Assembly (NCBI RefSeq): GCF_945869175.1
Contig: NZ_CAMBNZ010000005.1
Span: 1-64,000 of the forward strand
Length of the DNA stretch: 64,000 nt
From: Limnohabitans sp. Rim8
GTDB taxonomy: Bacteria; Pseudomonadota; Gammaproteobacteria; Burkholderiales; Burkholderiaceae_C
Direction: 5' to 3'
In this document: piece after piece, positions 1-8,860 of the stretch
Numbering within the stretch: position 1 is the stretch's first letter
Layout of the letters: every line of letters starts with the position of its first letter
Made by a program: the position numbers and the translations under genes
Notes under the pieces: generated by a model
What the model saw: the letters and a program-made list of their open reading frames with translations, nothing else
Databases searched by the model: none
What the model was told of the DNA's origin: nothing

Positions 1-276
1 CGAATGGGTGGCGCCGGGCCGGGTCACGTATTGGGTGATGCCAGGAGAAGCTGGGCGCATTTGCAGTTGCTGGCGTGCGATTTGCTCAACGCGCAAAGGC
101 GTGGCCTGGGCGCGTCGCTCGACCTGCAGGCGGTCGTGGTCCACTTCCAGGCGTTTGGCTTCTTTGTTGGCCGATTCGAGCGCCATGAACAAACGGCGGG
201 TTTCATACTGGCTGTGCACCAGCACCAGCGCACTGGCCAACACGGCCAACAACAAGAAAATACTCAAACGGGTCAT
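1..276 (-). CDS. ftsL: Cell division protein FtsL (3' end outside window)
   Basis: Small bitopic division protein that, with FtsB and FtsQ, links the Z-ring to septal peptidoglycan synthesis. The 92 codons visible begin [20 protein letters not shown]: a short cytoplasmic tip, one membrane helix (about residues 5-20), then a charged, heptad-like stretch ([20 protein letters not shown]) expected to form the periplasmic coiled coil. The reading frame is open to base 1, so the C-terminus is missing. Its ATG overlaps the rsmH stop by 4 bp (ATGA), which implies translational coupling. Gene order mraZ-rsmH-ftsL is the conserved start of the dcw cluster, which supports the call for this poorly conserved protein. 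Confidence 0.85.
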   Translation of the reverse strand, partial: MTRLSIFLLLAVLASALVLVHSQYETRRLFMALESANKEAKRLEVDHDRLQVERRAQATPLRVEQIARQQLQMRPASPGITQYVTRPGATHS

Positions 277-1202
277 GCCGGCACCTCGGTGCGCTCGGCC
301 ATGCGCATGATCGCGCTGCGCGAGCGGGGGTTGCCGCGCACCTCGGTCTCGCTGGGGCGAATGCGGCCATGCGTCTTCAAGCGCATCTTGACCGGCTCGG
401 CAAACGGCACACGCCGGTCGACCACCTCTTTGGAGTGCTTGGCCATGAACTGTTTGACGATGCGGTCTTCTAGCGAATGGAAACTGATCACCACCAAACG
501 ACCACCCGGTGCCAACACATGCAGACTGGCTTCTAACGCTTGTTCGAGCTCCGCAAGCTCTGCGTTGATGAAAATCCGAAAAGCCTGAAATGTCCGCGTT
601 GCAGGGTTCTGGCCCGGCTCGCGAGTTTTGACCGTGTCAGCCACGAGCTGGGCCAAATCGGTGGTGGTTGAAATTGGGCCCCGCTCTTGTCGGCGAGCCA
701 CAAGCGCCTTTGCAATCTGAAAAGCAAACCGTTCTTCGCCATAGTCACGTATCACCTCCGTGATTTGATCCACCTCTGCTGTGGTCAACCAATCGGCCAC
801 ACTTTGTCCGCGCGTGGTGTCCATGCGCATGTCCAGTGGGCCGTCAAAACGAAAAGAAAAACCCCTCTCGGGGCTGTCAATTTGGGGGGAGCTGATGCCC
901 AGGTCCATCAAGACGCCATCGACACTGCCGGGCGGCAGTTCACCCAGGTTAGAAAAGCCTTCATGACGGATCAGAAACCGGCTGTCTGCAATGCATTCAG
1001 CTTCGGCTATAGCTTCCAAGTCTTTGTCAAAAGCCTGCAAACGGCCTTGAGGTGACAAACGCGACAAAATCAAGCGGGAATGTCCGCCTCGACCGAATGT
1101 GGCATCCACATAGCGGCCGTCGGCACCGGCCGAAGCCTGCAGCAATTCGTCAACGGCCTCATTCAAAAGGACCGTGATGTGGGTCAGTTCAGAGGTGCTC
1201 AT
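273..1202 (-). CDS. rsmH: 16S rRNA (cytosine(1402)-N(4))-methyltransferase RsmH
   Basis: SAM-dependent enzyme that N4-methylates C1402 in the ribosomal P site. 309 aa, normal for the family. The N-terminus [13 protein letters not shown] leads into the SAM-binding motif [26 protein letters not shown] and the C-terminal [17 protein letters not shown] signature are also present. An upstream in-frame ATG exists at 1292 but would run through the end of mra[11 protein letters not shown] at 1202 fits the family start and leaves 5 bp after the mraZ stop. It overlaps ftsL by 4 bp downstream, so mraZ, rsmH and ftsL are probably one operon controlled from the MraZ operator. Confidence 0.96.
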   Translation of the reverse strand: MSTSELTHITVLLNEAVDELLQASAGADGRYVDATFGRGGHSRLILSRLSPQGRLQAFDKDLEAIAEAECIADSRFLIRHEGFSNLGELPPGSVDGVLMDLGISSPQIDSPERGFSFRFDGPLDMRMDTTRGQSVADWLTTAEVDQITEVIRDYGEERFAFQIAKALVARRQERGPISTTTDLAQLVADTVKTREPGQNPATRTFQAFRIFINAELAELEQALEASLHVLAPGGRLVVISFHSLEDRIVKQFMAKHSKEVVDRRVPFAEPVKMRLKTHGRIRPSETEVRGNPRSRSAIMRMAERTEVPA

Positions 1203-1207
1203 GGCAT

Positions 1208-1636
1208 TCAGAACGAGAAGTCCTTGAACACATCGGGCATGTCGCCCTGCATGGCCTGCGCTTCTTGCGCGTCGTAGGTGGTTTTGTCCCACAACTCAAA
1301 GTGGTTGCCCATGCCCAAAAGCATGGTGTCTTTGGAAATGCCTGCGGCTTGGCGCAGCTCTGGGGAGATCAAAACGCGCCCGGTGCCATCCATCTCAACG
1401 TCCATGGCGTTGCCCAAAAAGATACGCTTCCACCACTGGGCCGACATGGGCAATGCGGCGATGCGTTCGCGGAACTTTTCCCACTCGGGGCGGGGGAACA
1501 CCATGAGGCAGCCGTGCGGGTGCTTGGTGATGGTCAGCTGGCCTTGGGCTGTCGCGCTCAGGACGTCACGGTGCCGGGTCGGTACAGACAACCGCCCTTT
1601 GGCATCCAGACTCAGCGATGAAGCGCCTTGAAACAC
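1208..1636 (-). CDS. mraZ: Transcriptional regulator MraZ
   Basis: DNA-binding AbrB-like regulator that represses the dcw cluster, including itself. The protein from the GTG at 1636 is 142 aa, the usual length, and shows both MraZ half-domains: [20 protein letters not shown] near the N-terminus and [19 protein letters not shown] near residue 90. The longer ATG-initiated frame from 1687 would include the operator region. The GTG has AAAAGG about 9 bases upstream, so I chose it. First gene of the operon with rsmH and ftsL; autoregulation is predicted from the tandem boxes directly upstream. Confidence 0.93.
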   Translation of the reverse strand: MFQGASSLSLDAKGRLSVPTRHRDVLSATAQGQLTITKHPHGCLMVFPRPEWEKFRERIAALPMSAQWWKRIFLGNAMDVEMDGTGRVLISPELRQAAGISKDTMLLGMGNHFELWDKTTYDAQEAQAMQGDMPDVFKDFSF

Positions 1637-1670
1637 AGCGAAGACCTTTTTCAGTTGAAATGCACCAGCG

Positions 1671-1710
1671 GAGACACTTTCCCCCACTTATTTGCACTTT
1701 TTTGCACTGT
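1671..1710 (-). promoter_or_regulatory. MraZ operator: four AGTG boxes at exact 10-bp spacing
   Basis: On the minus strand four consecutive 10-mers each carry AGTG at the same position: ACAGTGCAAA, AAAGTGCAAA, TAAGTGGGGG and AAAGTGTCTC. Known MraZ sites are tandem direct repeats with a GTG/TGGG core and one-helical-turn spacing, bound by the ring-shaped MraZ oligomer. The array overlaps the -10 element and runs to about 35 bp before the mraZ GTG, a position suited to repression. Confidence 0.85.
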
Positions 1711-1733
1711 ATCAGGAATTCAGTGCAACTCAA
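1706..1733 (-). promoter_or_regulatory. Predicted sigma70 promoter of mraZ-rsmH-ftsL
   Basis: Minus-strand TTGAGT (1728-1733) and TACAGT (1706-1711) are 16 bp apart. The same segment holds a perfect 8-bp inverted repeat, TTGCACTG (1702-1709) and CAGTGCAA (1721-1728), with an 11-base spacer. The -10 box overlaps the first MraZ box. Inference from sequence only. Confidence 0.5.
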
Positions 1734-1930
1734 CTGGTTTAGATCATTTTTTTCAATGAAATCAATGGCTTAGCGCTGAAATTGAACCCAACCACGCGGA
1801 GAATTTCTTTGTAAATTAGGCACTTACAAGAGGCATTGAAAGTAAGCTGTGAAGGAAATTTAAATATGAAAATGAAGCCATGCCGTGACGGTCAGAAGCG
1901 TTTTTTCCAAGCTGTGCAGGCTTGGGCCGT

Positions 1931-1957
1931 AAAAAAACCCCTGAAAAGGGGTTTTTT
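1931..1957 (-). terminator. Rho-independent terminator after the dksA-like gene
   Basis: Stem AAAAAACCCC / GGGGTTTTTT (1932-1941 with 1948-1957) with a six-base loop. It lies 25 bp beyond the dksA-like stop and ends in a T run on the minus strand. The A/T flanks make it nearly symmetric, so it could work on both strands. The rest of 1734-1981 shows no gene. Confidence 0.85.
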
Positions 1958-1981
1958 CGGCAACCGCGGGAGATACCGCGC

Positions 1982-3043
1982 TCAATCACCAAACATTTTT
2001 TGCTTCAACTCACGGCGCTGCTGCGCCTCAAGGGACAAAGTCGCGGTGGGCCGGGCCAACAAACGCCCCACGCCAATGGGTTCGCCAGTCTCGTCACAAT
2101 AGCCATATTCGCCGCCATCGATCAAGGCAATGGATTGCTCGATCTTCTTGAGCAGCTTGCGCTCACGGTCACGGGTGCGCAGCTCCAATGCATGCTCTTC
2201 TTCGATCGTGGCACGGTCTGCCGGATCCGGCACCACCACGGTGTCTTCACGCAAATGCTCGGTGGTGGCGCCTGCGCTGTTCAAGATCTCTTGCTTCAAA
2301 ATCGACAACTTGCGTCGAAAGTAAGCCAACTGCACGTTGTTCATGTAAGCATCGTCCGACATGGCCAAGATTTCGGCATCGATCAGCGCCTCAACAGGCT
2401 TGGTTTTCCAGTTGTTGGCCAGCTTGGGGTCTTTCTTGACCGGTGCAAACGGCGCAGACACGACGGCCACCGGCGTCGTGGGCATGAAACTGGATTTTGC
2501 AGCCGTAGAGGCCACTGCGGGAGGCAAAGAAGGCACCGTGATTTGGGCCAAGCGTGCAGAAGGACGTGTGGCACGCACCAATTGTTCAGGCGCTGCGGGT
2601 GCGGCCACGGTTGCCACCATTTCGGCCACTGGGGCGACCGGGGTGGTCGGTGTCGCCACTTTTTTAACTGTCATAGGTTTCACTTCAGGTACAGGAGTCG
2701 CCTTTTTAGTGGACGACACAGGCGCCACCTTGGCCTTGGAGGCTGGAGTTGGCTTGGGGGCTGTCACCACCGCTTTTCGAGCGACAGGGGCGACAGCTTT
2801 GCTTTTGACGGGCATGGATTTGGAAGCAGCCACCACCTTTTTGGGGCTCTTGCTTGTATTGCCTGCAGGTGGCACAGGTTTGTTTTTCACCACCGGCTTC
2901 GGGGCAGATGGGGCCACCTTCTTGGCCTTGCTCAAAGATTGAACTGGGGTTGCCGATTTGGCGGGCACAGGTTTCTTGGCGGGCACCGCTTTGGCCGAGG
3001 TGGTTTTCACAGGGGCCGCCACTTTTTTCTTCGGGGTCGTCAC
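1982..3043 (-). CDS. dksA: DksA/TraR-family protein with long Lys/Ala/Pro-rich N-terminal tail
   Basis: 353 aa from a GTG with AGGAG about 8 bases upstream; E. coli DksA is 151 aa. The last ~146 residues match DksA, an RNA polymerase secondary-channel factor acting with ppGpp: a coiled-coil with the tip sequence DPADRATIEEE, then GYCDETGEPIGVGRLLARPT. Of the four zinc-finger cysteines only the first is kept; the others are T, S and A. Substituted zinc fingers are known in other proteobacterial DksA proteins. The first ~207 residues are low complexity (KKK, PAK and KAVAP patterns), resembling histone H1-like tails, and may bind nucleic acid. An in-frame ATG at 3133 lacks a ribosome site. Single gene between its terminator and cobW. 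Confidence 0.85.
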   Translation of the reverse strand: MTTPKKKVAAPVKTTSAKAVPAKKPVPAKSATPVQSLSKAKKVAPSAPKPVVKNKPVPPAGNTSKSPKKVVAASKSMPVKSKAVAPVARKAVVTAPKPTPASKAKVAPVSSTKKATPVPEVKPMTVKKVATPTTPVAPVAEMVATVAAPAAPEQLVRATRPSARLAQITVPSLPPAVASTAAKSSFMPTTPVAVVSAPFAPVKKDPKLANNWKTKPVEALIDAEILAMSDDAYMNNVQLAYFRRKLSILKQEILNSAGATTEHLREDTVVVPDPADRATIEEEHALELRTRDRERKLLKKIEQSIALIDGGEYGYCDETGEPIGVGRLLARPTATLSLEAQQRRELKQKMFGD

Positions 3044-3164
3044 GTCTTGTCTCCTAGCCGTGTGAAAAGGCAGGCCCACACCTTTTGCTACCAAGTAGCA
3101 AGCGATTGAAAAACCTGTTGATTTGGATTTCAAACCCCTGGTACAAATTGGTTGGGGTTGAACC

Positions 3165-3185
3165 GCCTCCCCGAAAGGGGGAGGC
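3165..3185. other. GC-rich intergenic hairpin without a T tract
   Basis: GCCTCCCC (3165-3172) pairs with GGGGAGGC (3178-3185) around a short loop. It lies between the end of the CobW gene and the start of the dksA-like gene. No T run follows on either strand, so it may be a weak terminator or processing site. Nothing else is evident in 3044-3315. Confidence 0.4.
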
Positions 3186-3315
3186 TTCAGGCGGGCGATT
3201 GTAACGACAAGAACGGTTAAAAATGCCCAGACCCAGATTAAATGACGGGTTCACCGTGCATTAAAGCACCCGAATGACAGCGGGCGTCGTGGACAGAAAC
3301 GGGTCCAAGAGCCGG

Positions 3316-4419
3316 TCAAACCAAGCACTGCTCCAGGCCTTGTAACAAGATGTCCTTGGGCAGATCAATGCCAATGAACACCATCTTGCTCGTTTTGGTT
3401 TCGCCATCGGCCCACATGGGGCCCAAATCGCTGCCCATGAGTTGGTGCACGCCTTGGAAAATCACCTTGCGCTCGGTACCGCGCATGTTCAACACCCCTT
3501 TGTAGCGCAGCATACGCGGGCCATAGATGTTGACAATGGCACCCAAAAAATCTTCCAGCTTGGCGGGGTCAAAGGCTTTGTCAGAGCGGAAAACAAAGCT
3601 TTTCACATCGTCATCGTGGTGATGGTGGTGACCCTGACCGTGGGCATGGTCGTTCTGGTGTGAGGGGTGGTCGCAGTGCTCACCGTGCTCATGGTCATGC
3701 GCGTGGTCATGTTGGTGTGAGGGGTGATCGCAATGCTCACCATGCGCATGGTCGTGGTCGTCTTCTTTCAGGAAGTCGGGATCGATGTCCAATTTCGCGT
3801 TCAAATTGAAGCCCTTGAGATCGAACACTTCAGACAAGGCCACGTCGCCAAAATGCACCACTTTTTGAGGGGCGCGCGGGTTCATGTGTTTCAGGCGGTG
3901 CTGCAAGGCATCCAACTCCTGAGGCGAGACCAGATCGGCCTTGCTGATGAAAATCTGATCGGCAAAACCCACCTGGCGACGCGCCTCTTGGCGGTCGTTG
4001 AGTTGTTGGGCGGCATGTTTGGCGTCCACCAGGGTCAAGATGGAGTCGAGCAAATAGGTCTCGGCGATCTCGTCGTCCATAAAAAAAGTCTGCGCCACGG
4101 GGCCAGGGTCGGCCAAGCCGGTGGTCTCGATCACGATGCGGTCAAAACTGAGCAAGCCTTTGCGCCGTTTGGCGGCCAGAAGCTGCAAAGTCACGCGCAA
4201 GTCTTCGCGGATGGTGCAACAGATGCAACCATTGCTCATTTGGATGATCTGCTCATCGGTTTCCGACACCAGGATATCGTTGTCGATGTTTTCCTCGCCG
4301 AACTCATTTTCAATCACGGCGATCTTCTGGCCATGGGCCTCGGTCAGCACGCGTTTGAGCAGGGTGGTTTTGCCCGAACCCAAAAAGCCGGTCAGGATGG
4401 TGGTGGGGATCAAGGACAT
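3316..4419 (-). CDS. CobW/COG0523-family GTPase, putative zinc metallochaperone
   Basis: G3E P-loop GTPase of the family that includes CobW, YjiA and ZNG1-type zinc chaperones. 367 aa from MSLIPTTILTGF. Walker A GFLGSGKTT is at residues 11-19, the metal-binding motif CICC at 65-68, and ETTGLADPGP and the base motif SKAD follow. A His/Asp-rich linker around residues 225-280 contains two copies of HGEHCDHPSHQ and a run of histidines; then comes the CobW C-terminal domain. The linker suggests zinc (or nickel/cobalt) binding, with delivery to client proteins powered by GTP. I see no Zur-type box or cobalamin genes nearby, so the metal is unassigned. The 4479 start was rejected because family proteins begin just before the P-loop. 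Confidence 0.88.
   Translation of the reverse strand: MSLIPTTILTGFLGSGKTTLLKRVLTEAHGQKIAVIENEFGEENIDNDILVSETDEQIIQMSNGCICCTIREDLRVTLQLLAAKRRKGLLSFDRIVIETTGLADPGPVAQTFFMDDEIAETYLLDSILTLVDAKHAAQQLNDRQEARRQVGFADQIFISKADLVSPQELDALQHRLKHMNPRAPQKVVHFGDVALSEVFDLKGFNLNAKLDIDPDFLKEDDHDHAHGEHCDHPSHQHDHAHDHEHGEHCDHPSHQNDHAHGQGHHHHHDDDVKSFVFRSDKAFDPAKLEDFLGAIVNIYGPRMLRYKGVLNMRGTERKVIFQGVHQLMGSDLGPMWADGETKTSKMVFIGIDLPKDILLQGLEQCLV
3646..3756 (-). repeat. Two-copy in-gene direct repeat encoding HGEHCDHPSHQ-DHAH
   Basis: Two roughly 50-bp copies at a 60-bp period inside the CobW-family gene encode nearly identical His-rich units. This looks like a recent tandem duplication that lengthened the metal-binding linker. 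Confidence 0.7.
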
Positions 4420-4518
4420 GGCACGGTTCCGTTGCGGGTCAAAAAAGCACAAGGTGGGGAGTGTAGCGATGAATGCCAAGCCCGCGTATGCCTGTCCCGC
4501 ATGGCCTCACGCCACACA

Positions 4519-4538
4519 AGCCCAGCATCGCTGGGGCT
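4519..4538 (-). terminator. Possible hairpin terminator after xerC
   Basis: AGCCCAGC-ATC-GCTGGGGCT (one bulged G) begins directly after the xerC stop codon. The T-rich side lies in the xerC end, so on the minus strand no T tract follows. Its role as terminator is uncertain. Confidence 0.35.
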
Positions 4539-5528
4539 TTATTTTCGTTTGGCGCGGGGATGCGCCGCGTCGTAGGTCTTGGCCAGGTGCTGAAAATCCA
4601 GCCGCGTATAGACCTGGGTGGTGCCGATGTTGGCATGGCCCAACAACTCTTGAACGGCCCGCAGATCGCCGCTGGACTGCAGCACATGGCTGGCAAACGA
4701 GTGGCGCAACATATGGGGGTGAACCGGCGTGGCCAGGCCCGCCAACAGACTGCGGCGCTTGAGGCGCTGGGCCACACCGCGGGGTGTCAGGCGCGTGCCG
4801 TGCTGCCCTGGAAACAGTGCCAAAGCCAAAGGGGAGGCGCCCCTTGCAGGCGCTGTCAGCATGCCGGGCAACTGAGGACGCACGGCCAGCCAATGCGTCA
4901 GCGCTTCCATGGCGCAACGGCCCAGGGGCACGGTTCGGCGCTTGCTGCCTTTGCCTTGCACATGCACTTCAGCATTGGGCAAGTCGATCCAGCCGCGGCC
5001 GGCACGCGCCGCATCGGTGCTCGCCACCACGTCCAGCCCGGTCAACTCGGCGATGCGCAAGCCGCAGCCATACAGCAACTCCACCATGGCCGCGTCACGG
5101 GCCTCCAGCCAAGGGTCGTCTTTGTCTTCTGCATGCTCGGCCAGTTGCACCGCTTCGTCCACGCCCAGTGCTTTGGGCAAGGGCTTGGCCACACGCGGTG
5201 CCCGCACATCGACCACCGGGTTTTGGGCGATCAGGCCCTCGCGCCCCAGCCAGGTGTAAAACCCGCGCCAGCCGGACAATATGAGGGCGATGCCGCGCCC
5301 ACTGCGTCCAGCGCTATGCATCTGCGCCACCCAACGGCGAACATGGCCGCTTTGCACCTGCAGCAAAGGCACTTTCGAGGCGGCCGACATCTGGGCCAAG
5401 CGGGTCAAATCCAACGCGTACAGCGTGCAGGTGCGTTCGGCCAAGCGTTTTTCAAAGCGCACATGGTCCAGATAACGCATGACGAGCGGATCGGGGGCCG
5501 CCGCGTCCGACATGGCAGCATCCGACAC
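4539..5528 (-). CDS. xerC: Tyrosine recombinase XerC
   Basis: Site-specific recombinase acting with XerD at dif to resolve chromosome dimers. 329 aa, slightly longer than the usual ~300 because of a short MSDAAMSDAA lead. An N-terminal SAM-like core-binding domain (about 12-100) is followed by the catalytic domain with the complete set R158 (GCGLRIAEL), K193 (GKGSKRR), H272/R275 (HMLRH), H298 (LGHANI) and nucleophile Y307 (VYTRLD). It starts 3 bp after the DUF484 stop. The dapF-DUF484-xerC order is conserved in proteobacteria and separates this XerC from integron or phage integrases. Confidence 0.95.
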   Translation of the reverse strand: MSDAAMSDAAAPDPLVMRYLDHVRFEKRLAERTCTLYALDLTRLAQMSAASKVPLLQVQSGHVRRWVAQMHSAGRSGRGIALILSGWRGFYTWLGREGLIAQNPVVDVRAPRVAKPLPKALGVDEAVQLAEHAEDKDDPWLEARDAAMVELLYGCGLRIAELTGLDVVASTDAARAGRGWIDLPNAEVHVQGKGSKRRTVPLGRCAMEALTHWLAVRPQLPGMLTAPARGASPLALALFPGQHGTRLTPRGVAQRLKRRSLLAGLATPVHPHMLRHSFASHVLQSSGDLRAVQELLGHANIGTTQVYTRLDFQHLAKTYDAAHPRAKRK

Positions 5529-5531
5529 AGT

Positions 5532-6221
5532 TCAGGCCTGCGGCTTTTGCAACACCGACAAGGCTGCGCCCGCCAGCTCGGCCAGGCGCTCCAGCAAGTC
5601 GGTACCCATCTGGCTGTTGAAGCGCTGCGCATCGGGTGAGGCCAACACCAACAGGCCAAAAGCAGCTTGACCCGGAGCCGGCCGCAATGCCAAAAGTGCC
5701 AAAGATGCGGCTTGGTTGGGTTCTGACAACCACTGCACGGCTTCGTAACCCGAATTGATCCCCACATAGGGCCGGTCCAGCGAAGTGGCCAGGACTTGCA
5801 CCGCCTCGGTCACACCCTGTGCGTAGGCTGCTTGGGCGTATTCCCCCTGCAGTGACCACAAACGCAAAGCCACCTGCGGCACCTGGAACAAATCCCGGAT
5901 GTTGTCGACCGCCGAATCCGCCAAATGGTCGTGCGGCGTGACCAGCAGTTCGCAGGACCAACGGTGAACTTTGTCGGTCAACACCATGTTTTCGCTGCCG
6001 TGGCGCATCATGTCCATGATGCGGTGCTCCAGACCCTTGATCTTGTCGCGCAGCATTTGTGCCTGACGCTCTTGCAATCCGACCGTGCGGTGGCTTTGAG
6101 GGTGGGTCAGTTGCACCGTCGCCAACAGCGAGGCGTGGCGCTCGAAAAAGTCAGGTGTGTTCACCAAGTAGTCGGCGATGTCGTCTTCGGTGATCGGGCT
6201 CATGGGGTCAGGGGTCTTCAT
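5532..6221 (-). CDS. DUF484 family protein
   Basis: 229 aa GAF-like protein of unknown function found between dapF and xerC in many proteobacteria. The N-terminus ITEDDIADYLVNTPDFFERH is typical of the family, followed by a predicted helical segment (LQERQAQMLRDKIKGLEHRI) and a GAF-like C-terminal half. No catalytic motif is visible. It lies 18 bp after dapF and 3 bp before xerC, so it is almost certainly cotranscribed with both. Confidence 0.85.
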   Translation of the reverse strand: MKTPDPMSPITEDDIADYLVNTPDFFERHASLLATVQLTHPQSHRTVGLQERQAQMLRDKIKGLEHRIMDMMRHGSENMVLTDKVHRWSCELLVTPHDHLADSAVDNIRDLFQVPQVALRLWSLQGEYAQAAYAQGVTEAVQVLATSLDRPYVGINSGYEAVQWLSEPNQAASLALLALRPAPGQAAFGLLVLASPDAQRFNSQMGTDLLERLAELAGAALSVLQKPQA

Positions 6222-6239
6222 GCGGAGGGCTCCAGAAAT

Positions 6240-7109
6240 TCAAAGGTGGTCGGGCACATCGATGCTGCCCTCAAAAACAGAAGTGGCCGGGCCGGTCATC
6301 CACACCGGACTGTCGGGCTGCCCAGCCCACTCAATGGTCAACACGCCGCCGCGGGTCTGCACGTCCACAAGGGCGTCCAACCATCCCTGGCGTATGCCTG
6401 CAACCACGGCGGCACATGCGCCCGTGCCGCAAGCCAAGGTTTCGCCAGTGCCACGCTCGAACACGCGAAGCTTGATCTGGTGACGCGAAACGATCTGCAT
6501 GAAGCCCGCATTCACCCGCTTGGGGAAAGCCGGGTGGTTTTCAATCAGAGGGCCTTGGGCCAACACCGGAAAGCTGTCCACACTGTCCACGCGCTGCACG
6601 GCATGCGGATTGCCCATGGACACGACCCCGACCCGGGCAATACCCAGTTCGCCCAACACCAAATCAAAGACAGGCCAGCCGTTCACCTGGTCGCTGATGA
6701 GGCCCATGGGATTGAAAGGCACCAGCGCCCAATCGAACACAGGTGCGCCCATGTTCACCGTCACCCGACCATCGGGATTCATGCGCAGCTCGATCTCGCC
6801 TCTTTGCACCTTCACACGCACCGTGGTTTTGTCGGTCAAGCCTTTGTCGTTCACATAACGCACGAAGCACCGGGCCCCGTTGCCACAGTGCTCCACCTCG
6901 CCACCGTCGGCGTTGTGGATCACGTATTCAAAATCCAGGCCAGGGGCGGGCGATGGGCGAACGCTGAGGATCTGATCGGCCCCTACGCCAAAGTGTCGGT
7001 CGGCCAAAAAACGGTACTGCGCCGTGCTCAGGCCCAGACGACCTTGCGTCTCGTCGAGCACGACAAAGTCGTTGCCGGCCCCTTGCATTTTGGTAAAGCG
7101 GATGTGCAT
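6240..7109 (-). CDS. dapF: Diaminopimelate epimerase
   Basis: Interconverts LL- and meso-diaminopimelate for lysine and peptidoglycan synthesis. 289 aa from [17 protein letters not shown], the typical N-terminus; the open frame extends upstream to 7196 but that part is not conserved. Both catalytic cysteines of the PLP-independent racemase are present: C75 in [11 protein letters not shown] and the one in [13 protein letters not shown]. First gene of dapF-DUF484-xerC. It diverges from the Nudix/MBL gene with 76 bp between starts, which must hold both promoters. Confidence 0.96.
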   Translation of the reverse strand: MHIRFTKMQGAGNDFVVLDETQGRLGLSTAQYRFLADRHFGVGADQILSVRPSPAPGLDFEYVIHNADGGEVEHCGNGARCFVRYVNDKGLTDKTTVRVKVQRGEIELRMNPDGRVTVNMGAPVFDWALVPFNPMGLISDQVNGWPVFDLVLGELGIARVGVVSMGNPHAVQRVDSVDSFPVLAQGPLIENHPAFPKRVNAGFMQIVSRHQIKLRVFERGTGETLACGTGACAAVVAGIRQGWLDALVDVQTRGGVLTIEWAGQPDSPVWMTGPATSVFEGSIDVPDHL

Positions 7110-7185
7110 GGTATAGATTATCGCCTTTGGCCTACCACATCTCAGCCGACAGGTCACACCGACACAAGTCAACAGATAATGGGAT

Positions 7186-8832
7186 ATGGCACGCACATCC
7201 CAACTCCTTTACCCCCAACGCGAACCTGCTTTGCTGCGCCCTGCCGCCACCGTGCTGCTGCTGCGCGACTGCCCGCAGGGCATTGAAGTGTTGATGACCC
7301 GCCGCTCGATGATGGCCAGCTTTGCACCCGGGGCCTATGTGTTCCCGGGTGGCGGCATCGACGCCGCCGACGCCAACAGCCACGGCATGGCCAAACGCCG
7401 CCCCACGCAAAGTGACTTGCACCTGACACAGGCTGTTGCGGCCATCCGCGAAAGTTTCGAGGAACTGGGCATTTTGTTCGCCCACCATGCCGATGGCCGA
7501 TGGGCTGACCCCAGCGACATCGCCGCCATCGACCGTCAAGGCCCATTTGCCGCGCAATGCCTGAACCGAGGCCTGACGCTGGCGGCCGACCAAGTGTTTG
7601 TGCTGGCCCACTGGATCACCGACCGCGACCTGCCGCGCCGATTTGACGTGCCCTTTTTGGTGGCCCGCATGCCCGAGGGCCAAACCCCAGTGGCGGACGA
7701 ATCCGAACAATTCGAGCCGGTTTGGGTGCGGCCGCAAGAGGCATTGGACCGCCATGCGCTGGGGCAGTTTTTCATCATTTTCCCGACCATCCGCACGCTG
7801 GATCGACTCCAAGCCTTTGCCACGGTGGACGCGGTGCTGAAAGCCTGCGCTGAAAACGACGAACCGCTGTGGACCAGTTGCCCCCGGGCAGGCTGGCTGG
7901 CGGGCCAGGAAGCGCGTTACATGGAGCACGAAGCGCCGTTTGGCGAACTGGCTCTGGTCACGCCTGACGGCCAAATCCACCACCACCTGGACTGGCAAAC
8001 CGAGCAAGCTGTTTCTTTGCTGAAAAACGTGCAACGCCTCACGGCCCCCAATCCCGGCGTGATGACCGGCCCTGGCACCAACAGCTATTTGGTGGGCGAC
8101 CCGAACACCGGCTTCGTGGTGATTGACCCGGGCCCAGCCGACGAGGCGCACCTGCAACGCCTGTGGCGTGCAACAGGCGGGCAAATCAAGGCCATTTTGT
8201 GCACCCATTCGCACCCGGACCACTCGCCTGGCGCAGCCCCGCTGCAAGCGTTGTGCACGCTCCAACCGCCGATTTTGGGCCTGGCCTCCAAAACCACCGC
8301 TCGCGCCAACAGCCGCTTCACACCCGATCGCGAATTGGCCGATGGTGAAAAATGGGTCTTGAACGGCACGGGGGTCGAGGGCGACATCACACACACCCTG
8401 CGGGTGCTGCACACGCCCGGCCATGCGGCCAACCACCTTTGCCTGGTGCTGGAGGAAGATGGCCTACTGTTTTCGGGCGACCATGTGCTCAATGGCAGCA
8501 CCACCGTGATCGACCCGCCTGACGGCCACATGGGCGACTACCTCGACTCGCTGGACAAACTGGCGGCAGCTTGCAAAGCCGGAAACATCGAATTCATCTT
8601 GCCCGCGCACGGCCATGTGCTGGGCTTTGCCCACCAGGCCATCACGCAGCTGCGGGCGCATCGCCTCAGGCGAGAGGCCAAAATTGCCGCGGCCATGCAG
8701 GCCCTGCCCCAGGGCAGCTTGCAAGAATGGGTGGAAAAAGCCTACGACGACGTACCGTCCCGCCTGTGGCCCGTCGCCGCACGGTCTTTGCAAGCGCACG
8801 TGGACCACATCCGGGAACAAGCCCTGCCTTGA
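7186..8832 (+). CDS. Nudix hydrolase / metallo-beta-lactamase fusion protein
   Basis: 548 aa with two enzyme domains. Residues ~15-240 resemble NUDT19-type Nudix hydrolases: [10 protein letters not shown] and a later [11 protein letters not shown], a Nudix box split by an insertion. Residues ~270-480 are an MBL-fold hydrolase of the LACTB2 type, with the zinc motif THSHPDHS, then [16 protein letters not shown] and PAHGHVLG. The last ~50 residues look like the winged helix that follows LACTB2-type domains ([12 protein letters not shown]). Both are intact and in one frame. Nudix domains cleave nucleoside-diphosphate or CoA-like substrates and LACTB2 relatives act on RNA or thioesters; the real substrate is unknown. 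No strong ribosome site precedes the ATG. Confidence 0.88.
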   Translation: MARTSQLLYPQREPALLRPAATVLLLRDCPQGIEVLMTRRSMMASFAPGAYVFPGGGIDAADANSHGMAKRRPTQSDLHLTQAVAAIRESFEELGILFAHHADGRWADPSDIAAIDRQGPFAAQCLNRGLTLAADQVFVLAHWITDRDLPRRFDVPFLVARMPEGQTPVADESEQFEPVWVRPQEALDRHALGQFFIIFPTIRTLDRLQAFATVDAVLKACAENDEPLWTSCPRAGWLAGQEARYMEHEAPFGELALVTPDGQIHHHLDWQTEQAVSLLKNVQRLTAPNPGVMTGPGTNSYLVGDPNTGFVVIDPGPADEAHLQRLWRATGGQIKAILCTHSHPDHSPGAAPLQALCTLQPPILGLASKTTARANSRFTPDRELADGEKWVLNGTGVEGDITHTLRVLHTPGHAANHLCLVLEEDGLLFSGDHVLNGSTTVIDPPDGHMGDYLDSLDKLAAACKAGNIEFILPAHGHVLGFAHQAITQLRAHRLRREAKIAAAMQALPQGSLQEWVEKAYDDVPSRLWPVAARSLQAHVDHIREQALP

Positions 8833-8860
8833 CCCTCACTGATCATGATTGAAAGCATTG

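Noticed and set aside
1922-3109. Long plus-strand frame rich in His/Arg/Gly opposite the dksA-like gene
   Set aside because: It is the antisense of the Lys/Ala/Pro-rich tail and has no start site or family resemblance. The minus-strand frame has the DksA domain, a ribosome site and a terminator.
3646-3756. CRISPR-like or satellite repeat
   Set aside because: Only two copies, in frame inside a gene and encoding a metal-binding linker.
5925-7286. 453-codon plus-strand frame across DUF484 and dapF
   Set aside because: Antisense shadow of two well-supported genes; His/Ala-rich composition is typical of such shadows in high-GC DNA.
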